A stretch of 64,000 bases of DNA from Parachryseolinea silvisoli (lineage in GTDB: Bacteria > Bacteroidota > Bacteroidia > Cytophagales > Cyclobacteriaceae), in the NCBI RefSeq assembly GCF_021190955.1, contig NZ_JAIOAO010000002.1, forward strand, positions 806,001 to 870,000, in the 5' to 3' direction. This document shows, one piece after another, positions 59,181 to 64,000 of this stretch (position 1 is its first letter; each line of letters opens with the position of its first letter). Below the pieces are notes generated by a model. It worked only from the letters and a program-made list of their open reading frames with translations, ran no database searches and was not told where the DNA came from. The position numbers and the translations under genes were made by a program.

Positions 59181-62105
59181 ATGATGCTTTTTCCGGACGA
59201 GAAGAAAGAAAAGAAAAGTGCTGAGCGCCCCAGACTACCGGCAGGCACGGTAGTCGATTATGAAATAGGTTTTTTATTTAACCTGGTATCCGGCAAGTCT
59301 ACGCGCTTCGACCTGGAACCGATGCTGATCTATCGCAAAAACGGAATTCCCGAATACCGCCGTATTTCCATCAACACCGAACGCGGACTGGCGCTGTTGC
59401 AACCGCTGAGCGATGAGTTTTACAAAGATGTGCTGCAGTTTTCCGACAACCAATTACTGGACTGGATGACGCGCACGGGCAATCGGTTTATTCGCAATCA
59501 TTCCGGCACGTGGGCTCACGTGTCTATTAAAGAGCTTGCCAACCTGCGCAAGCACTACGTAGAGTTGCTGCAAAAACTGTGGCCCGCGTTGCGTGCGTGG
59601 CCGCAACTATATATGCTCCGGTCATACGGACGCTTTAACCACAACAACGTTAAGCCGGTACAGCTGGCGGAGGCTCCTGCGAAGATAATGATCGCTGCCG
59701 ACAGCAAAGGCAACGACATTGTGTTGCGCCTGAAACTTTTTCTCGATGGCGAAGAGTCCGAGCTAAAAATAGCGGGCGGCTGTTTGCTAGAAAAGGACGG
59801 CACGTTTTACCTGCCGCCGGACGCCGCAACGCTGGCCATCATCGACCAGTTTAAGAGTGGCCCGCTGGTATTCCCTAAGGAAGAGAAGCGAGACATCACA
59901 CGTCGTTACCTGGTACCGTGGATGGAGAAATACGAAGTCACCATCAGCGACAAGCTCAATATCGACATCGTTCAGCCAGAGCCGCAGCCAAGCGTGTTGC
60001 TCAGCGAGCTGAATGAAAGCAACCTCATGCTGCGTCCACAGTTTGCGTATAACGAGGAGGTGATAGATTACAGTGATGCACAAAGTCACGTAACCGAGAT
60101 CAACGGCGAAGTCAAGATCATTCAACGCGACACCCCGCGCGAAAAGAAACTATACGAATACCTGCGCTCACTGCACAGCGCATTTTCCAACCAGCGCAAC
60201 AACCAGTATTATTATCTGCCTTTTGCCGACGTGATGAAGAACGGCTGGTTCATCACCATGATGCGCAAGGTGCAACAGGAAGGGTACGCCGTGCATGGCC
60301 TGCACGAGCTGAAAAAGTTTCGGTATAATACCAATCACGCGCAATTCATTATCCATGCCAGTACGGGGACCGATTGGTTTGACCTGAAAGTTACCATACG
60401 CTGGGGCGAGCTGGAGGTGACGCTTAAAGAGATTCGTCGAGCCATTCTCAACCGGCAGGATACGATCATGCTCGAAGACGGCACCCTGGGTCATATACCA
60501 GACGAATGGGTGAGTCAATACAGCTTGCTGTTGCGTACAGGCAGCGAAGACAATGGCACGCTACGCGTCAGCAAAATGCACTATACGCTGCTGGAAGATA
60601 TCCTCGACAAGATCGATGGCGCCACCGTGCAACAGGACATTGAAGCCCGGAAACGTAAGTTGCTGGCATATGACGAGATTGAAAAGGTGCCCCTCTCGTC
60701 GCAGATCCAGGCCACGCTGCGTCCGTACCAGCAATCGGGATTCCACTGGCTGCAAGCACTGGACGAACTGGGCTGGGGTGGATGTTTGGCCGACGATATG
60801 GGTCTGGGAAAAACCTTACAGACAATATCCTTCCTGCAATTTGTAAAAGAGAAATACGTGGGTTGTACACAATTGGTGGTATGCCCCACGTCACTGATCT
60901 TTAACTGGGAGAATGAAATACGCAAGTTCTGCCCATCGCTGAAGTTTTATACCTACTACGGACTACAACGCGACTTTAAAGAAGAGCATTTCAAAGAATA
61001 CGACGTCGTGCTCGCCACCTACGGTGTGGTGCGCAATGACCTGGAGCGCCTCACCGACTTCCTTTTTCAATATGTCATCCTCGACGAAAGCCAGGCCATC
61101 AAAAACCCGGATGCACGCGTAACGCGTGCCGTCGCGCAGTTGAATGCCGTGAATCGCGTCATCCTCAGTGGTACGCCGATTCAGAACAATACGTCCGATC
61201 TGTACGCGCAGTTCAACTTCCTGAACCCAGGTCTGTTGGGCTCACGCGAATACTTTAACCGGGAGTTTGCAAACCCCATCGACAAGCAAGGCAACAAAGA
61301 GAAAACGCAACACCTCAAACGCCTTATTCATCCTTTTACGCTACGTCGTACCAAAGAGCAGGTGGCGAAAGACCTGCCCGATAAAACCATTTCTGTGTTG
61401 TGGTGCGTCATGGAAGCGGAGCAGCGAAAACTTTACAACGCTTACCGCGATAACTACCGCAACCTGCTGTTGAAAAAGATAGACGAAGAGGGACTCGAGA
61501 AATCGGGTATATATGTGTTAGAAGGTCTGCTTCGCCTTCGACAGATCTGCGACCACCCGTCATTGATCAAGAACGCAGGCGACGACCTGAAAGCGTCTGT
61601 AAAAGTAGAAGAGTTAGTGCGCGAGGTACAGGAGAATGCGGGCATTCGCAAGCTGCTGGTGTTCTCACAATTCACAGAAATGCTGAACGTCATTAGTGAG
61701 GCGTTCGACGAGGCGGAGATCAGCCACTGCCGTCTCGACGGTAGCACGTCCCTGCCGAAACGCAAGGCGGAAGTAGAGCGCTTTACAGAAGACGAAAGTA
61801 TAAAAGCGTTCCTGATCTCGCTCAAGGCTGGTGGCACAGGATTGAACCTGACGGTCGCCGACTATGTATACCTGGTCGACCCATGGTGGAACCCGGCCGC
61901 CGAACAGCAGGCTATCGACCGGGCACACCGGATCGGTCAGACGCGCAAGGTGTTCGCCTATAAAATGATCTGTAAAGACACGGTAGAAGAAAAGATACTT
62001 CAGTTACAGGAGCGCAAAAAGATGCTTGCCGACGAGCTCATTCACGAAGACGCCGGCTTTGTCAAGAACCTGTCGCGCGACGATGTTGAATTCCTCTTTG
62101 GCTAA
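59181..62105 (+). CDS. SNF2-family DEAD/DEAH helicase
   Basis: A 974-residue ATP-driven DNA translocase. The N-terminal 450 residues are a Bacteroidota-specific region without motifs that I recognise. The SNF2 core starts near 510 with YQQSGFHWLQAL. Walker A is DDMGLGKTLQT (538-547), Walker B is DESQ near 635, SGTPIQNN is near 665, and the C-terminal half has LLVFSQFTEML, LKAGGTGLNLT and DPWWNPAAEQQAIDRAHRIGQ with the arginine finger. Such proteins remodel nucleoprotein or assist repair or transcription. There is no linked nuclease or methylase gene, so a defence role is not supported here. Confidence 0.93.
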   Translation: MMLFPDEKKEKKSAERPRLPAGTVVDYEIGFLFNLVSGKSTRFDLEPMLIYRKNGIPEYRRISINTERGLALLQPLSDEFYKDVLQFSDNQLLDWMTRTGNRFIRNHSGTWAHVSIKELANLRKHYVELLQKLWPALRAWPQLYMLRSYGRFNHNNVKPVQLAEAPAKIMIAADSKGNDIVLRLKLFLDGEESELKIAGGCLLEKDGTFYLPPDAATLAIIDQFKSGPLVFPKEEKRDITRRYLVPWMEKYEVTISDKLNIDIVQPEPQPSVLLSELNESNLMLRPQFAYNEEVIDYSDAQSHVTEINGEVKIIQRDTPREKKLYEYLRSLHSAFSNQRNNQYYYLPFADVMKNGWFITMMRKVQQEGYAVHGLHELKKFRYNTNHAQFIIHASTGTDWFDLKVTIRWGELEVTLKEIRRAILNRQDTIMLEDGTLGHIPDEWVSQYSLLLRTGSEDNGTLRVSKMHYTLLEDILDKIDGATVQQDIEARKRKLLAYDEIEKVPLSSQIQATLRPYQQSGFHWLQALDELGWGGCLADDMGLGKTLQTISFLQFVKEKYVGCTQLVVCPTSLIFNWENEIRKFCPSLKFYTYYGLQRDFKEEHFKEYDVVLATYGVVRNDLERLTDFLFQYVILDESQAIKNPDARVTRAVAQLNAVNRVILSGTPIQNNTSDLYAQFNFLNPGLLGSREYFNREFANPIDKQGNKEKTQHLKRLIHPFTLRRTKEQVAKDLPDKTISVLWCVMEAEQRKLYNAYRDNYRNLLLKKIDEEGLEKSGIYVLEGLLRLRQICDHPSLIKNAGDDLKASVKVEELVREVQENAGIRKLLVFSQFTEMLNVISEAFDEAEISHCRLDGSTSLPKRKAEVERFTEDESIKAFLISLKAGGTGLNLTVADYVYLVDPWWNPAAEQQAIDRAHRIGQTRKVFAYKMICKDTVEEKILQLQERKKMLADELIHEDAGFVKNLSRDDVEFLFG

Positions 62106-62123
62106 GCCTTAGGATTGCCGGGA

Positions 62124-62873
62124 TTATTTGGCCGGCGCCTGGTTTTGATTTTTGGCAAACACGCGGATGTTGCCGGCCAGCGAGCGGTGATACTTTCTTT
62201 CCTGCGGACTCATTTGCAGGAGCTCCGTCATAAGCTCCCGCACGAGCTCTTGCAGCTTTTCACGCTGCCCGGTCTCGCGCAGAAATTGACAGTATGCCAG
62301 GCGGTGGTCGTAGTTGGTGAACGTTTTGTTGAGATCTTCAAATATTGCCGCAGCAGTATCCGACTGGCCGGCATAATGATGCGACCAGGCATAGGCAATA
62401 CGCGCCTGCGAATTCCGGAAGTCCTTTTCCGATTCCACCAGGCGGCCGACGGCCAGCACCTCGTCGAACGCTTTGTTAAAGAAGTAAGCCTCCATCAACT
62501 TCATGCGTAGCGTAGGGTCGTCTGCCATAAAGGCGCCGCTCAGACAGTCGTTGTACAACGCAATAGCCTCTGGCAACCGCCCGACAGAAACATAGGCGTC
62601 GGCCAGCAGGGTTTTATTGGCAACGTTGTCGACAAATTTTACTTGTTTTTCCAGTTGCTCGATGCGGTAATTGCTGTTTACCGCTTCGTTCAGTCCTTGC
62701 TTGAGGGTCTGTAAGTTATTCCGGTTATAGAAATTGTGCGCGAGGTAAAAAGCACAACCAATGCCAGGAACTAAAACAATGAGCCAATACCAATACTGGT
62801 CCGCACGGCTACGGTAGGCGTGATACAGGCAAATGGCCTGAAAAATGAGTAACGGTGTATAGAGTCCAACCAT
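62124..62873 (-). CDS. Membrane-anchored tetratricopeptide-repeat protein
   Basis: A 249-residue protein. Two N-terminal hydrophobic segments (about 4-18 and 25-45, YWYWLIVLVPGIGCAFYLAH) are followed by a helical part made of TPR-like hairpins (about 85-225), for example LADAYVSVGRLPEAIALYNDCL and RIAYAWSHHYAGQSDTAAAIFEDL. TPR repeats bind other proteins. It converges with the SNF2 gene (18-base gap) and lies 31 bases after the hybrid kinase gene start region on the same strand. No specific partner can be named. Confidence 0.8.
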   Translation of the reverse strand: MVGLYTPLLIFQAICLYHAYRSRADQYWYWLIVLVPGIGCAFYLAHNFYNRNNLQTLKQGLNEAVNSNYRIEQLEKQVKFVDNVANKTLLADAYVSVGRLPEAIALYNDCLSGAFMADDPTLRMKLMEAYFFNKAFDEVLAVGRLVESEKDFRNSQARIAYAWSHHYAGQSDTAAAIFEDLNKTFTNYDHRLAYCQFLRETGQREKLQELVRELMTELLQMSPQERKYHRSLAGNIRVFAKNQNQAPAK

Positions 62874-62904
62874 ACCGCAATATGGTATAAATTTGCGAGA
62901 TTTT

Positions 62905-64000
62905 TTACAGGAGCTTTGACTTCAACTCTTCTACGATGCCCATCAGCAACTCATCGAGTTGAACAATACTTTTTTGATGTTTTGGAGGATCGTTTTCCAG
63001 GCTGCCTTTTTCCAGCTCTTGCAAAATTGTTACAGCGTCGGGAATGTGCAGAAAACTAACGGGTGATTTTAGACTGTGTGCCTTATGACGGAGCGACGCC
63101 AGATCGTTTACAAGGGCGTAATCTTTAATTTCTTGTAAATGCTGCGGTATGCTTTTCAGGAATTTGCCCAACAGTTCCTGATACACTGCCTGATCCCCGT
63201 CGCTCAGGCGGATCAGTTGATCCAGGCTATACCGCGCACACTCCGCCGCAGGCGTTGTTACCGGCGATGTGGCAACCGTATCGCACCGCAGTTGTAACAG
63301 CCGTAATATCTTACGCAGCAACACCATCTCTTCAAAGGGCTTGGCCACGAAGTCGTTCATGCCGGCTTCTAAACATGCGTCCTCCTCCTCCTTGAGGGCG
63401 TTGGCGGTGAGCGCGATAATGGGCAGATTGTTGTGCAGCGCGTTCCGGATATAGCGTGTGGCTGTCAGCCCGTCCATCTCCGGCATTTGCATATCCATTA
63501 ATACAATATCGTACGGATAATTTTTGATCTTCTGAATGGCCGCCTTCCCATTGTGGGCGACATCCACCGTAGCTTTCCAGCCCTCCAGGCACATCTTGGC
63601 CAAAAACGTATTGATCTCGACATCATCTACCACGAGTATGCGCAGACCGTCCAATACTTCGTGTGTGGGGATATCGTCGTCGTGCCGGATAATGTCGCTT
63701 TCGGAGCCTACTTGTAGTGGTAGCACTACGATAAAAGTGGTACCCTTACCGTGCACGCTCTTCACATCAATGGTGCCATGAAACTGGCTGATCAATTGAC
63801 TGCAAATGGCGAGCCCTAAACCTGTACCGCCGTATTTACGAGTAACGGTGTTGTTCTCTTGCTCGAAGGAGTTAAAGATGCGTGAGGTATCGCTCATGCC
63901 GATGCCCGTGTCGGCCACGGTGAACTGTACAACTTCTATATCTTCATTTTTCTCCAGGAGCGAGCACGTAACCGATACATAACCTTTATCGGTAAACTTG
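62905..64000 (-). CDS. Hybrid sensor histidine kinase, C-terminal part (gene leaves the window)
   Basis: The frame is open to the right edge, so the start is outside. Visible are the end of the HATPase domain (DTGIGM; FNSFEQENNTVTRKYGGTGLGLAI in parts), a receiver domain with acidic DD, phosphorylation aspartate in IVLMDMQMPEMDG and lysine in VAKPFE, and an HPt domain with the histidine in RHKAHSLKSPVSFL near the end. The kinase, receiver and HPt order is that of a multistep phosphorelay. An upstream sensory part is expected beyond 64000. The final segment before the stop (LDELLMGIVEELKSKLL) is helical. Confidence 0.92.
   Translation of the reverse strand, partial: KFTDKGYVSVTCSLLEKNEDIEVVQFTVADTGIGMSDTSRIFNSFEQENNTVTRKYGGTGLGLAICSQLISQFHGTIDVKSVHGKGTTFIVVLPLQVGSESDIIRHDDDIPTHEVLDGLRILVVDDVEINTFLAKMCLEGWKATVDVAHNGKAAIQKIKNYPYDIVLMDMQMPEMDGLTATRYIRNALHNNLPIIALTANALKEEEDACLEAGMNDFVAKPFEEMVLLRKILRLLQLRCDTVATSPVTTPAAECARYSLDQLIRLSDGDQAVYQELLGKFLKSIPQHLQEIKDYALVNDLASLRHKAHSLKSPVSFLHIPDAVTILQELEKGSLENDPPKHQKSIVQLDELLMGIVEELKSKLL

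Noticed and set aside
59181-62105. SNF2 helicase as part of a phage-defence island (DISARM-like)
   Set aside because: There is no methylase, DUF1998, phospholipase-D nuclease or other defence gene beside it; stand-alone SNF2 proteins are common in Bacteroidota.
1-64000. CRISPR arrays, insertion sequences, integrases, prophage genes
   Set aside because: No regular 25-40 base repeats with spacers and no transposase, integrase or phage structural motif were seen.

Overview
The window reads as chromosome from a Bacteroidota member, most likely order Cytophagales. I infer this from a SusC/SusD pair with its own ECF sigma factor and FecR-type anti-sigma factor, a large metallopeptidase with a C-terminal sorting domain of the type IX secretion kind, a TTTG/TAnnTTTG promoter in front of a tRNA gene, and the general lack of Shine-Dalgarno sequences. 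The genes are dense and on both strands. I see no insertion sequence, prophage, integrase or CRISPR array.

Layout. 1-5.4 kb: 3' part of dihydroorotase, tRNA-His, a dienelactone hydrolase, a small unknown protein, a chromate transporter and a 2-oxoglutarate oxygenase (minus strand), and an exported superoxide dismutase. 5.5-13.1 kb: a three-part serine hydrolase, a 750-base gap holding a 22-codon reading frame with a strong ribosome-binding site, a small secreted protein, a lipoprotein, and a 986-residue secreted metallopeptidase. 13.2-21.5 kb: sigma factor, FecR, SusC, SusD and an endonuclease/exonuclease/phosphatase-family enzyme, which together form a regulated nutrient-uptake locus. 21.6-29.6 kb: a flavin disulfide reductase, then an operon of a bacteriophytochrome without an output domain, a 1493-residue CheB-CheR-PAS-histidine kinase and a single-domain response regulator. 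29.8-39.6 kb: MscS channel, FtsX/MacB-type permease, TVP38/TMEM64 protein, small unknowns, a Na+/H+ antiporter, a GNAT enzyme, a structured non-coding stretch, and an RBBP9-like hydrolase with a DUF488 protein.

40.2-47.5 kb is the most interesting block. It is a tight five-gene operon: SWIM zinc-finger protein, DUF5691 protein, MoxR-type AAA+ ATPase, DUF5682 protein and VWA protein. Two of its junctions are ATGA stop/start overlaps. The DUF5682 protein carries motifs that resemble the TraB/TIKI/EreA/ChaN hydrolase group, so the whole may be a chaperone-driven machine with a hydrolase component.

47.6-64 kb: MFS transporter, second MscS channel, a cyclase-family protein overlapped with an unusual fusion of a WYL regulator to a PhyH-type dioxygenase, divergent rtcB, a TetR-controlled group (tetR, yceI, doxX, FMN reductase) with two matching operator-like palindromes, an AraC regulator, a siderophore-interacting protein that seems to lack its FAD domain, an NAD-dependent epimerase, an SNF2 helicase, a TPR membrane protein, and the C-terminal part of a hybrid histidine kinase that leaves the right edge.
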